A stretch of DNA of 7,646 nucleotides from Acidobacteriaceae bacterium (GCA_030040395.1 JASHTU010000302.1:1-7646); one strand, 5' to 3'. Numbered from the stretch's first letter, positions 1-6,709 are shown. The notes: a model not told the origin generated them from the sequence alone. Translations and numbers: made by a program.

Positions 1-471
1 CCACTCACAAAAAGCGACATAAGATGTCCTCCAGCCAGCGGGCGTTGCGGCGTTCTATAGCGAGACCAGAGAAGGCATATCTCGGAGCCGCGCAATTAAG
101 TCGACGCGACCTCTAGGAGCGGCGACCTTGCATGAGACCTCGCCGGATACAGGTTCTCGGGTTTCGCCTTAAGTGGGCCCGCGGAGCCGTGGGGAGCGGT
201 CGTCGGGCCGAAAGCGAAGGTAAACCAACGTTCGGAGATGATAAGGAATCGGGGAAAAGGGAAGACAACCCTGCGCGCGGTCAGCCCTTTCCTGCCTCCG
301 GCGCCGGGCCAAGACAGGGTAGCATCGGCGTTGGCGCATGGTCAAAAACTCGCTCCTGCACGTTGCCCGGCCATTTCCGCGCAACCTGGCAACTTTTCAA
401 TAGCGCCCTTCCATGCTCCGAGTGTCTTCGCCGGCTCATCGGGAATGTCCCGGGTCTCTTTCGCCTCACCA
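1..471. other. Intergenic region with no supportable gene
   Basis: I see no gene here. Open frames on either strand are short or run antisense or out of frame into the end of the permease gene, and their translations are rich in Arg, Pro, Gly and Ala with no recognisable motif. There is no rRNA, tRNA or RNase P signature. The only tidy structure near the permease stop is a 5-bp hairpin at 440-452 (CGGGA, loop ATG, TCCCG) about 20 bases beyond the stop. It has no T-tract in the permease direction, so I do not call it a terminator. A gene ending just left of the window cannot be excluded. Confidence 0.6.
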
Positions 472-2928
472 TCACTCGATGCGCAGGGCCTGCTGCGGGT
501 CGAGCCGCGAGGCGCGGGTGGCGGGAAACCACACCGCAACCAGCGCCACCGCGGTTAAGATTACCGGCACGGTCACAAACGCCAGCGGATCCCACGATTT
601 CACCCCGTAAAGAAAGCTGGCCAGAAACCGGGTGAGCCCGAATGCTGCGGCAATGCCCAGCGCCACACCCACGATGGCCAGCCGCATCCCTTGCCACACC
701 ACAAGATCGCGAATACGCCCGCGATCTGCCCCCAGCGCCATGCGGATGCCTATCTCCTGCGTGCGCTGTTGCACTGAATACGCCATCAATCCATAAATCC
801 CGATCGCGGCCAGCACCAGCGCCGTTGCTCCGAAGATCGTCAGCAGCAGCATGTTGAAATCCTGGCGCGCGGTCGACTGCACCACAATCTCCGTCATCGG
901 CCGCACCTGCGCCACGGGAAAGCCCCCGCTGGCCAGCCGCAGCTGTTTCGTAATCGCCGCGATGTACTGGTGTGGATCGCCATGCGTGCGCACCACCCAG
1001 ATCATGGGACCGATGTTCGAGGTTAACGCGGTCGTGCCGTCCGTCATCTGCGCTGTCGGAACAACCATCAGCGGATATGGATCGCGGTTGAGCCCCCCGT
1101 CGTGCATGTCCGCAATGACGCCAATAATCCTGCGCGGAGCCTCGACGAATTGCGGGCCGACTCCCTTGCCGATGAGAATCTGCTGACCCACCGGGTTCTG
1201 CTTCTGCCAGAACTTCTTGGCAATGGCCTCGTTGATGATCGCCACCCCGGGCGCGCTTCCATCGTCCTGCTCGGTAAAGTCGCGTCCCTGCACCAGGGGA
1301 ATCTTGAACACCGAAAAGTAGCCGGGCGACACGTGCATCCATCCCGCCCCGCCGGTCCACGGACTCTTGCCCGTGGGGCGTCCAATGATGTTAAACGGCA
1401 AACCGTAACCCACATTGAGCGGCAAACAGCAGCTCAGCGCCGAGGCTTCCACGCCGGGAATGGCGTCGAGATATTCGCGGCCGGTATGCGCCACCTGCGC
1501 CACCCCCGCCGTCTTCTGAAAGCGATCCCCGCTCAACGACATTTGCAGCGTCAGCACGTCGCGCGCGTCGAAGCCGGGATTCACCGCGCGCAGCGCAATA
1601 TAGGTCCGGATCAGAAGCGTCGCGCCGATCAGCAGCACCAGCGCCAGCGAAACTTCGCTGATCACCAGCAGCGCCCGCGCCCTCCCCTGTCGGAATCCCG
1701 TCCCCGACCGGTTGCTGCCTTCCTTCAGCGTGCTGTTGAGGTCGGGTCGCGAAGCCCCAATCGCCGGGAATAGCCCAAACAGCACCCCGGTCAGCAGCGA
1801 AACCCCCAGCGTGAAGGCGAGCACGCGCCAGTCGATGCCCACCGCCGCTCCGTGTTCGCCCACGCGCGGCAAATCGGCGGGGCTCACCGCCAGCAGCGCG
1901 CGCACCCCGATAAACCCCAGCGCCAACCCCAGAATGCCGCCCGACACCGCCAGCGCCACGCTTTCCGTCAGCAACTGGCGCATGATGCGCAGCCGGCTCG
2001 CCCCCATCGCCGCCCGGATCGCGAATTCCCGCTTGCGCCCCGCCGCCCGCGCCAGCAGCAGATTGGCCACGTTGGCGCAGGCAATCAGCAGCACCAAGCT
2101 CACCGCTCCCAGCAGCACCAGCAGCGACCTGCGCGCGCCGGCCACAATCGAGTCCCGCAGCGGCTCCACGCCGAAGCCGTTCTTGGGGCTCATGTCATCG
2201 GGGTAGCGGCGCCGGTACGCCCCCGCGGCCAGCTTCAGCTCGGCATTGGCCTGGGCCAGCGTCACCCCCGGTTGCAGTCGCCCGGCCACGAAGAAATAGT
2301 GCCCCAGGTTGGTGCTTTCCGGGTCAATCTGGAACGGAAGCCACAGGTCAGCCTCGGGATCGGTCACGAATCCCCGGCCCAGCACCCCCACAATCGTATA
2401 CGACTCATTGCTCAGCGACAGGGCGCTTCCCACAATCTTGGGATTGCCCCCGAATCTCCGTTGCCAGAACCCGTAGCTGATTACCACCACATGGCCGCCG
2501 TTGGGGCTGTCCTCTTCCGGCGTGAACGTGCGCCCCAGCAGCACCTGCGCGCCAAACAGGTGGAAATACGACTCCGACACATGAATGCCATGAACCTGTT
2601 CCGGAACGTCCCCGGTCAGATTGAACCCCGGCCCCCCGAAGTCGTAAGCGGCCACATCCTCAAAGACGCTGGTCTGCGCCCTCCAGGTGTTGAAGTTCAC
2701 CGGCGAAGCCGAGTCGCCCTCGCCGTCCGGCGAGGTGTTCATGAAGCGCACAATGCGGCCCGCGTCGGGGTAGGTCAGCGGTTTCAGCAGCACCGTATCC
2801 ACCACCGTGAAAATCGCGGTGTTGGCGCCGATGCCCAGCGCCAGCGCCGCCACGGCGGTCAAGGTGAAGGCGGGGTTCGCCATCAGCATGCGCAGCGAGT
2901 GCTTCAGGTCGTGGCGAAAATCGCCCAT
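472..2928 (-). CDS. ADOP-family (FtsX/MacB-like) ABC transporter permease
   Basis: Inner-membrane permease made of two FtsX/MacB-type units in one 818-residue chain. From the chosen start, residues 1-21 are cytosolic and residues 22-45 form the first membrane helix (GIGANTAIF motif). A MacB-type periplasmic domain follows at about 48-265. Helices lie near 267-293, 321-345, 366-390 and 418-441, a second periplasmic domain at about 447-685, and helices near 693-718, 744-770 and 783-803. The cytosolic coupling motifs appear twice, as REFAIRAAMGAS (300-311) and QEIGIRMALGAD (724-735), and the chain ends in the typical PATRASRLDPQQALRIE-like tail. These features match the acidobacterial duplicated orphan permease family. 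Family members usually lack an adjacent ATPase, and none is seen here. MacB relatives move peptides, lipoproteins or drugs across the envelope, but the substrate here is unknown. The ATG at 2928 was chosen because family members begin about 20 residues before the first helix and a good ribosome site precedes it. The frame stays open to a TTG at 3054 and an ATG at 3009, which would add 42 or 27 unlike-family residues. Confidence 0.93.
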   Translation of the reverse strand: MGDFRHDLKHSLRMLMANPAFTLTAVAALALGIGANTAIFTVVDTVLLKPLTYPDAGRIVRFMNTSPDGEGDSASPVNFNTWRAQTSVFEDVAAYDFGGPGFNLTGDVPEQVHGIHVSESYFHLFGAQVLLGRTFTPEEDSPNGGHVVVISYGFWQRRFGGNPKIVGSALSLSNESYTIVGVLGRGFVTDPEADLWLPFQIDPESTNLGHYFFVAGRLQPGVTLAQANAELKLAAGAYRRRYPDDMSPKNGFGVEPLRDSIVAGARRSLLVLLGAVSLVLLIACANVANLLLARAAGRKREFAIRAAMGASRLRIMRQLLTESVALAVSGGILGLALGFIGVRALLAVSPADLPRVGEHGAAVGIDWRVLAFTLGVSLLTGVLFGLFPAIGASRPDLNSTLKEGSNRSGTGFRQGRARALLVISEVSLALVLLIGATLLIRTYIALRAVNPGFDARDVLTLQMSLSGDRFQKTAGVAQVAHTGREYLDAIPGVEASALSCCLPLNVGYGLPFNIIGRPTGKSPWTGGAGWMHVSPGYFSVFKIPLVQGRDFTEQDDGSAPGVAIINEAIAKKFWQKQNPVGQQILIGKGVGPQFVEAPRRIIGVIADMHDGGLNRDPYPLMVVPTAQMTDGTTALTSNIGPMIWVVRTHGDPHQYIAAITKQLRLASGGFPVAQVRPMTEIVVQSTARQDFNMLLLTIFGATALVLAAIGIYGLMAYSVQQRTQEIGIRMALGADRGRIRDLVVWQGMRLAIVGVALGIAAAFGLTRFLASFLYGVKSWDPLAFVTVPVILTAVALVAVWFPATRASRLDPQQALRIE

Positions 2929-2936
2929 GCTCTCTA

Positions 2937-2942
2937 CCACCT
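2937..2942 (-). promoter_or_regulatory. Ribosome binding site of the permease, decides the start
   Basis: On the minus strand AGGTGG lies 8 bases before the ATG at 2928, one mismatch from AGGAGG. A second purine run, AGGAAAGG, overlaps it just upstream (2940-2947). The alternative ATG at 3009 has only AAGAG at a spacing of about 4, so 2928 is the better-supported start. Confidence 0.6.
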
Positions 2943-3040
2943 TTCCTACCCTTCTTGCTCGGACCGGGAAAATCAAAGATGCTGCGGGCGCCCCTGCGGC
3001 GTTTTCCATCCTGCTCTTAACAGCATGCACGATACCGAGT

Positions 3041-3050
3041 GGCAATTTCC
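3041..3050. promoter_or_regulatory. Near copy of the 3410-3419 palindrome
   Basis: GGCAATTTCC here differs at one base from the perfect palindrome GGCAATTGCC at 3410-3419. It lies about 110 bases before the permease start, while the perfect copy lies before the divergent gene. A shared operator is possible, but a ten-base near match in a 550-base region could also be chance. Confidence 0.2.
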
Positions 3051-3372
3051 TCAAGTAATTGTCGCTCGCCTCACGCAGGCCCTATCGACAGGTGCATCGG
3101 CAAACCTCTGCTCAGGCCAGGATACGGAGCCCCCCTCACGGATGTTCCTTTTGGACGCAATCTCCTCCCCGGGGCGAGCGCGCGCCTGGGCCCAAAAACC
3201 TCTAAGTTCCTGGCTAACGGTCATCCGTCCGGAATCGCCGGCTGCCTTCCCGCCCCTCGGGTCCCTTGCCCGGCATTGTCCTTTTCGCTCCTTGACTTCG
3301 GCGCTCCAGCACTTCTTTCCATTACTGCTCGCCTGCGGAATCCTTTTCCCTGATTTCCGCGTGGACGGCGTC

Positions 3373-3401
3373 TTGGTAGGGGCAGAGAAACCAGGTAGGG
3401 T
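3373..3401 (+). promoter_or_regulatory. Weak promoter candidate for the TIR-like membrane protein
   Basis: TTGGTA (3373-3378) and TAGGGT (3396-3401) are separated by 17 bases and match the sigma-70 boxes at 4 of 6 and 3 of 6 positions. The adjoining TATCAT (3401-3406) is a better -10 match but has no good -35 partner at normal spacing. The placement, about 75 bases before the start codon and just before the palindrome, is plausible, but the match is weak. Confidence 0.2.
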
Positions 3402-3409
3402 ATCATTCC

Positions 3410-3419
3410 GGCAATTGCC
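3410..3419. promoter_or_regulatory. Perfect 10-base palindrome, possible operator
   Basis: GGCAATTGCC is an exact inverted repeat, located 60 bases upstream of the membrane-protein start and immediately downstream of the best -10-like hexamer (TATCAT, 3401-3406). That is a position where a repressor could act. No regulator gene is in the window and the assignment is inference. Confidence 0.25.
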
Positions 3420-3463
3420 ATTTGAAGGCCCTGGTCGTCGAAGCACCCTCAAGTTAGCCCTTC

Positions 3464-3470
3464 AAGGGGA
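3464..3470 (+). promoter_or_regulatory. Ribosome binding site of the TIR-like membrane protein
   Basis: AAGGGGA lies 9 bases before the ATG at 3480, a normal purine-rich Shine-Dalgarno element at normal spacing. It supports the chosen start and the view that this gene is really translated. Confidence 0.6.
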
Positions 3471-3479
3471 ATCCCGCGC

Positions 3480-4937
3480 ATGGAACCATCGTCTTTAGCG
3501 GAACAGGAACGCTTGGTGCGGGAGTCCGCGCTTCGCTCGCTGCGTCTGATGAAGATCAAGGCAAAGATCAAGAAACTCAGCGGGTCGCGATACACGGCAG
3601 GCAGCACCGCCGAGGCTTATCGGTTGAAACATCTGCGCCTTGCCTGGAACATGTATTATAAGCAGCTCATTTTCGATCTTGTCCGCGTACGGATCGAACT
3701 CGGTCAAGAGCATCCTGCTCTCCTCGAAGACGCGGCCCTCGATGCATTGCAAAAGGAGATTATCGACGGAATCCTCGCCACCGACGTCGTGAAGCGCAAT
3801 GAAGTAGAACCGCAATTCGCCGCTTCCGGATTCCCTGCATTGCTGGGAAAATACTACCTTGACGTAGCTCGTTTGACCGCATTTACCCAAAGCCAGATCA
3901 AATTCGCCAGAGCGAAGCGCGATTCCCTTAACTACCAGGCAGGGCTTCGCTTCCCCATGGCAGTGCGGCTCTTGTTGTTTACAACCATTCAAGTGGTGCT
4001 CGTCGTTTCGTTACTGGGACCGCCCTTCATCGGGCTTTGGCTCTTCCGTCATCAGGACCCATTTCTGTTGCGGGCCATACTTTCGATCGTTGGATCCTTC
4101 GTCCTGTGCTACTTCCTTTACCCGGCGGTTCGGGATGGCCTCACCTTGGCCATGTTGCGGCCCGCTTGGACATCCCCGAATCCTGCCATGGTGGCCCTTC
4201 AAGGCCCCATTCCGGGTCCCTTCCGGCTCTTGATGTCTAATTTCACCAGTGGTTTTGTTCTCCTCTTTTTTGGGATTATCTTCCTTGCCCGGCTTACTTT
4301 TCTCAGCCAGGCCACCCCATCTCACTTTGCCTGGTTCATAAGTGCAACATCCTCTGTTCTGTATCTGACCTTTAAGTTCGGTCAAAGGGGACAACGGAGG
4401 AAAATACTATTGCTGCGGCGCTTCGATCGGCATCTGTCTTCACAAGCGAAAAGTGTGCTAAGGCCCGCCTTGGCTGCCTACGGGACGGTGGAGACCGCGG
4501 AGGACCAAACCCTTCGCGATGCTGATGATGGTTATCGCCTGCCAGGAGCCCCAAGACCTGCTCCACTAGAGACATTCTCGACCACGGATAGGTGGACAGA
4601 GGACGTTGAAAGAAAAATCGCGGAAACCGATCTTATCGTGATGGATATCAGTGAAATTTCCCCGGCCCTTGCCTGGGAGTTCTTGCAGGCTGTCCGCCGC
4701 AGTGAGCCGCGCCCGCTCATTCTTGTAGCCTCCATACGATATCTGGCCGCCAAGCGCTCCGCTATGTTCCGCGATTTCGTGAGCCAGCTCAAAAATCTTT
4801 CTGATGAGGCCGAGGCCTTGTTAGCCTCGGTCGAGCCGCCGCTAGCTTATTCGCATAGCCTCTTGAACGTCGTCTTTACCGTACAACTTTATCGGCGCAT
4901 CCGGCGTCTTACCCACCCCCTACCCATAACACCCTGA
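3480..4937 (+). CDS. Four-helix membrane protein with C-terminal TIR/NDT-like domain
   Basis: A 485-residue protein I cannot assign to a named gene. Residues 1-155 are charged and mostly helical, with a basic stretch at 25-37. Four likely membrane helices follow at about 163-188, 196-216, 254-275 and 283-300. Residues 308-425 look like a compact alpha/beta domain: strand KILLLRRF (308-315), a second strand ending GTVETAED (335-342), a conserved-looking Trp372, strand DLIVMDIS (384-391), helix LAWEF (397-401), and strand PLILVAS (412-418). This order (hydrophobic strand, Asp/Ser turn, then a helix bearing Glu, here Glu400) recalls TIR and nucleoside deoxyribosyltransferase-like folds, where a helix Glu acts in NAD or nucleoside cleavage. 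Many bacterial membrane proteins of unknown function carry a similar domain. A hydrophobic helix at about 459-475 ends the protein. The gene stands alone, and its codons (TTA, ATA, CTA, AGG) look less GC-biased than those of glmS. Coding is well supported; the domain assignment is moderate and function is unknown. Confidence 0.85.
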   Translation: MEPSSLAEQERLVRESALRSLRLMKIKAKIKKLSGSRYTAGSTAEAYRLKHLRLAWNMYYKQLIFDLVRVRIELGQEHPALLEDAALDALQKEIIDGILATDVVKRNEVEPQFAASGFPALLGKYYLDVARLTAFTQSQIKFARAKRDSLNYQAGLRFPMAVRLLLFTTIQVVLVVSLLGPPFIGLWLFRHQDPFLLRAILSIVGSFVLCYFLYPAVRDGLTLAMLRPAWTSPNPAMVALQGPIPGPFRLLMSNFTSGFVLLFFGIIFLARLTFLSQATPSHFAWFISATSSVLYLTFKFGQRGQRRKILLLRRFDRHLSSQAKSVLRPALAAYGTVETAEDQTLRDADDGYRLPGAPRPAPLETFSTTDRWTEDVERKIAETDLIVMDISEISPALAWEFLQAVRRSEPRPLILVASIRYLAAKRSAMFRDFVSQLKNLSDEAEALLASVEPPLAYSHSLLNVVFTVQLYRRIRRLTHPLPITP

Positions 4938-5243
4938 CGAATATCCGGGTAGTGATGCCTGCAACGAACTTCCGCCCCGGACCGCTTGCTGCCCGGATGG
5001 TCGCTAGGTCGCAGACAATCCCCCTGTGGGTCGTCTTCTCCGCCCGTCCTACGGCCCGCAGTCCAAAACGCCGAACTCCGCCATGCGGAGAGAGCCCTCT
5101 CGGAATCACCCGTTCTTAGAGGGCTTATCGAGACTCCAAACGATCGCAGAAATCAGATCACAGCCGCGACCTCGTCCACTCCACCTTCTTTGTAACTATT
5201 TCGCCTGACAGAGTAATCTCATGTGTGGTCACGGGTCGACGCT
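4938..5243. other. Intergenic region with paired hairpins
   Basis: About 306 bases between the membrane protein and the glycosidase. No ORF here has a recognisable product. It contains two neighbouring hairpins (5076-5090 and 5093-5125) and, at its right end, a tiny ORF that overlaps the glycosidase start. No T-tract follows either hairpin, so neither is a standard intrinsic terminator. Confidence 0.55.
5076..5125. repeat. Two adjacent inverted repeats (tandem hairpins)
   Basis: The first arm pair is CTCCGC (5076-5081) and GCGGAG (5085-5090) with a CAT loop. Two bases later come AGCCCTCT (5093-5100) and AGAGGGCT (5118-5125), a perfect 8-bp stem around a 17-base loop. The following bases, TATCGAG, give no U-run. 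They could form an RNA structure at the end of the upstream transcript or in the glycosidase leader, but a role is not shown. Confidence 0.5.
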
Positions 5244-5247
5244 ATGA
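5221..5247 (+). CDS. Possible 8-codon upstream ORF overlapping the glycosidase start
   Basis: ATG at 5221 opens a frame of eight codons (MCGHGSTL) whose TGA stop at 5245-5247 overlaps the glycosidase start as ATGA (5244-5247). Such a four-base overlap is typical of translational coupling. The glycosidase itself lacks a clear Shine-Dalgarno sequence, which would fit re-initiation. The leader ORF also has only a weak AGAG upstream, so chance is a real alternative. Confidence 0.2.
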   Translation: MCGHGSTL

Positions 5248-6455
5248 ATCGACGTCAATTTCTCGCCGCCAGTTCCGCGGCGGCTGCTGGAGCCTTGGCT
5301 GCATCCAGCCCACCCGCCTCATTCGCTCTTGCCCAAACCAACCCCGCCTCCACCAGCAAGCTCGACCTCACTCGCCATCGTTTCGGCGTCAACTACACGC
5401 CTTCGCACCACTGGTGGTTCTGCTGGAACGACTGGAACGTCGACCCCATTCGCCGCGACCTCGACGCCATCGCCGCGCTCGGCGCTGACCACCTGCGCCT
5501 CATGCTCATCTGGCCGTTTTTTCAGCCCAATCCCATCTGGGTAAGCCCCGCGCATCTCGAGCGGCTCGATCAATTGCTGGCGATGATGGGCGAACGCCAT
5601 CTCGATGCGCTGGTGACGGTTTTTACCGGCCAGTTGAGCGGTTGGTTTTTCCTGCCGTCGTTCAATCGCCTGAGCGACGGGTTTTATACCAATGCGACGA
5701 TGCGCTCTGCGCAAGAGCTTTTTGTCCGCCAGCTGGCCCGCGTTATGCAGCCGCATGCCAACATCATCGGATTCGACTTCGGCAACGAGCTGGACACCTG
5801 CTGGAAAGCCCCCATTCCGCAGGGGGACGCGTGGATGGCGAAGATGTTCGAGTTGATGAACCAGGTCCTGCCCGGCGCTCTCCACGTCAACGGCGTCGAT
5901 CACGTGCCCTGGTTTGAGCCGAATACATTTTCGGCGCATGCGTTGGCGGCGGCGCGTTTTCCCGTCATGCACTGTTATCCCTACTGGACCGGGGCCATGA
6001 AATACGGCGGCGCCATGGATCCTCCCAGCGTCAAGTTGCTCGCCGCCATGGCGACGCTGATCCGCTCTTTTGCGGGCGACCGGCAAAAACCGGTATGGGC
6101 AGGCGAGTTCAATACCTGCATCAAGGAACTGCCCGAGAAGGGGCAGGCCGCGTGGCTCGACCAAGCGGGGGCGGCGGCCATCGAGCAGGGTGTGAGCTGG
6201 TTCAGTTACTGGGACAGCCACGACGTGGACCGCAACTTCCAATTCAATCCGCTCGAATACTCGCTCGGCTTGCTGACCAATGATGGCCGCGTCAAGGACC
6301 AGGGCCGCGTGTTTCAGCAACTGGCGGCGGCTTATCGCGGCAAGCCTGTAAACTTTCCGGCGGCCTCTCTGCCCTCGCCCCCCACGGATCGCACGCTGGG
6401 TGGAACGTGGCACTGGATTCTCGACTGGTTGGGGTGGAAACCGGCAAGCGCCTGA
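5244..6455 (+). CDS. Exported glycoside hydrolase, GH5/clan A type
   Basis: A 403-residue enzyme predicted to hydrolyse beta-glycosidic bonds outside the cytoplasm. It opens with MNRRQFLAASSAAAAGALAA, a twin-arginine-type signal with the RR pair at residues 3-4, a hydrophobic Ala-rich core, and a likely cleavage after ALA at 28-30. The rest reads as a (beta/alpha)8 barrel with clan A landmarks in order: LRLMLIW with Arg85, the acid/base site GFDFGNEL with Asn181-Glu182, HCYPY with His243 and Tyr245, the nucleophile strand PVWAGEF with Glu288, and SWFSYWDSHD with the substrate-platform Trp323. The substrate (cellulose, mannan or another beta-glycan) and the GH5 subfamily cannot be read from sequence alone. 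The ATG at 5244 is preferred because it puts the RR motif at the N-terminus. A GTG at 5223 would add seven residues. A short Trp-rich tail (residues 388-398) follows the barrel. No clear ribosome site precedes the start. The intervals to both neighbours suggest its own transcript. Confidence 0.88.
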   Translation: MNRRQFLAASSAAAAGALAASSPPASFALAQTNPASTSKLDLTRHRFGVNYTPSHHWWFCWNDWNVDPIRRDLDAIAALGADHLRLMLIWPFFQPNPIWVSPAHLERLDQLLAMMGERHLDALVTVFTGQLSGWFFLPSFNRLSDGFYTNATMRSAQELFVRQLARVMQPHANIIGFDFGNELDTCWKAPIPQGDAWMAKMFELMNQVLPGALHVNGVDHVPWFEPNTFSAHALAAARFPVMHCYPYWTGAMKYGGAMDPPSVKLLAAMATLIRSFAGDRQKPVWAGEFNTCIKELPEKGQAAWLDQAGAAAIEQGVSWFSYWDSHDVDRNFQFNPLEYSLGLLTNDGRVKDQGRVFQQLAAAYRGKPVNFPAASLPSPPTDRTLGGTWHWILDWLGWKPASA

Positions 6456-6593
6456 AGGCCCGTTTCACTCCACTCACCAAATCAGCGGGCAGGGTCCTCA
6501 GTAGCGGCTCCTTGCCTGGTTCCCTGCGCCTGGCAACGAAGAACTGGTGAGTGCCGAATCACATTGGCTTCTACTTGCCCGGTCACACAACAA

Positions 6594-6611
6594 CAACCGC
6601 GACAGCGGTTG
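6594..6611. repeat. Inverted repeat, 7-bp hairpin
   Basis: CAACCGC (6594-6600) and GCGGTTG (6605-6611) form a perfect 7-bp stem around the loop GACA. G-rich sequence (GGGGTAGG) rather than a T-tract follows on the plus strand, so this is not a normal intrinsic terminator. It lies about 140 bases after the glycosidase stop and 100 before glmS. Confidence 0.45.
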
Positions 6612-6697
6612 GGGGTAGGTAGGAGTCTCAACGCACCCTGAATGTCGTCACATCCTGCCCAACGGCGCCAAGTGTCGCTCCGCCCCGCCGCCTCGCA

Positions 6698-6703
6698 TAA
6701 AAT
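6698..6703 (+). promoter_or_regulatory. -10-like box placed for a leaderless glmS transcript
   Basis: TAAAAT matches TATAAT at five of six positions and ends six bases before the ATG at 6710. A start of transcription at the usual distance would fall on or next to the start codon, giving a leaderless message. The only purine run before the ATG (AAGG, 6705-6708) is one base away, too close for a Shine-Dalgarno element. No good -35 box is seen, so the call is tentative. Confidence 0.35.
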
Positions 6704-6709
6704 CAAGGC

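Larger units (their letters stand above)
2929..3479. other. Divergent intergenic region
   Basis: About 550 bases separate the start of the minus-strand permease from the start of the plus-strand membrane protein, so promoters for both should lie here. The two open frames crossing it (the upstream extension of the permease frame and a minus-strand frame at about 3051-3452) give compositionally odd translations with no recognised motif. I see no coding gene, RNA gene or terminator. The notable element is a palindrome at 3410-3419 with a near copy at 3041-3050, listed separately. Confidence 0.55.
6456..6709. other. Intergenic region before glmS
   Basis: About 254 bases without a supportable gene. 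It holds one neat hairpin (6594-6611) and, at its right edge, a -10-like box directly before the glmS start codon. I see no glmS-ribozyme-like conserved core, an element known mainly from Firmicutes. There is no T-tract terminator for the glycosidase. Confidence 0.5.

Noticed and set aside
440..452. Hairpin CGGGA-ATG-TCCCG as permease terminator
   Set aside because: The stem is only 5 bp with a 3-base loop, and no T-tract follows in the permease direction.
132..635. Plus-strand open frame of 167 codons at the left end
   Set aside because: It is antisense to the permease end from 472 onward, has Arg/Pro/Gly-rich composition, and lacks a convincing ribosome site or motif. It cannot be fully excluded for 132-471.
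281..1360. Minus-strand open frame of 359 codons inside the 3' part of the permease
   Set aside because: It is an out-of-frame shadow on the same strand as the permease, with a Gly/Arg/Ala-rich translation and no recognisable domain.
3051..3452. Minus-strand open frame of 133 codons in the divergent intergenic region
   Set aside because: Its composition is Arg/Gly/Lys-rich with no motif, and it would end only about 120 bases before the permease start. I found no support beyond the open frame.
1852..3498. Plus-strand open frame of 548 codons opposite the permease
   Set aside because: It lies antisense to the well-supported permease, its translation is full of Arg, Gln, His and Pro with no motif, and long antisense frames are expected in GC-rich coding DNA.
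5319..6413. Minus-strand open frame of 364 codons opposite the glycosidase
   Set aside because: It is the antisense of a gene with clear catalytic motifs, and its Arg/His/Val-rich translation has no domain.
6456..6709. glmS ribozyme or other riboswitch upstream of glmS
   Set aside because: I could not recognise a conserved ribozyme core. The element is known mainly from Firmicutes, and the likely transcript start at the ATG would leave no leader.
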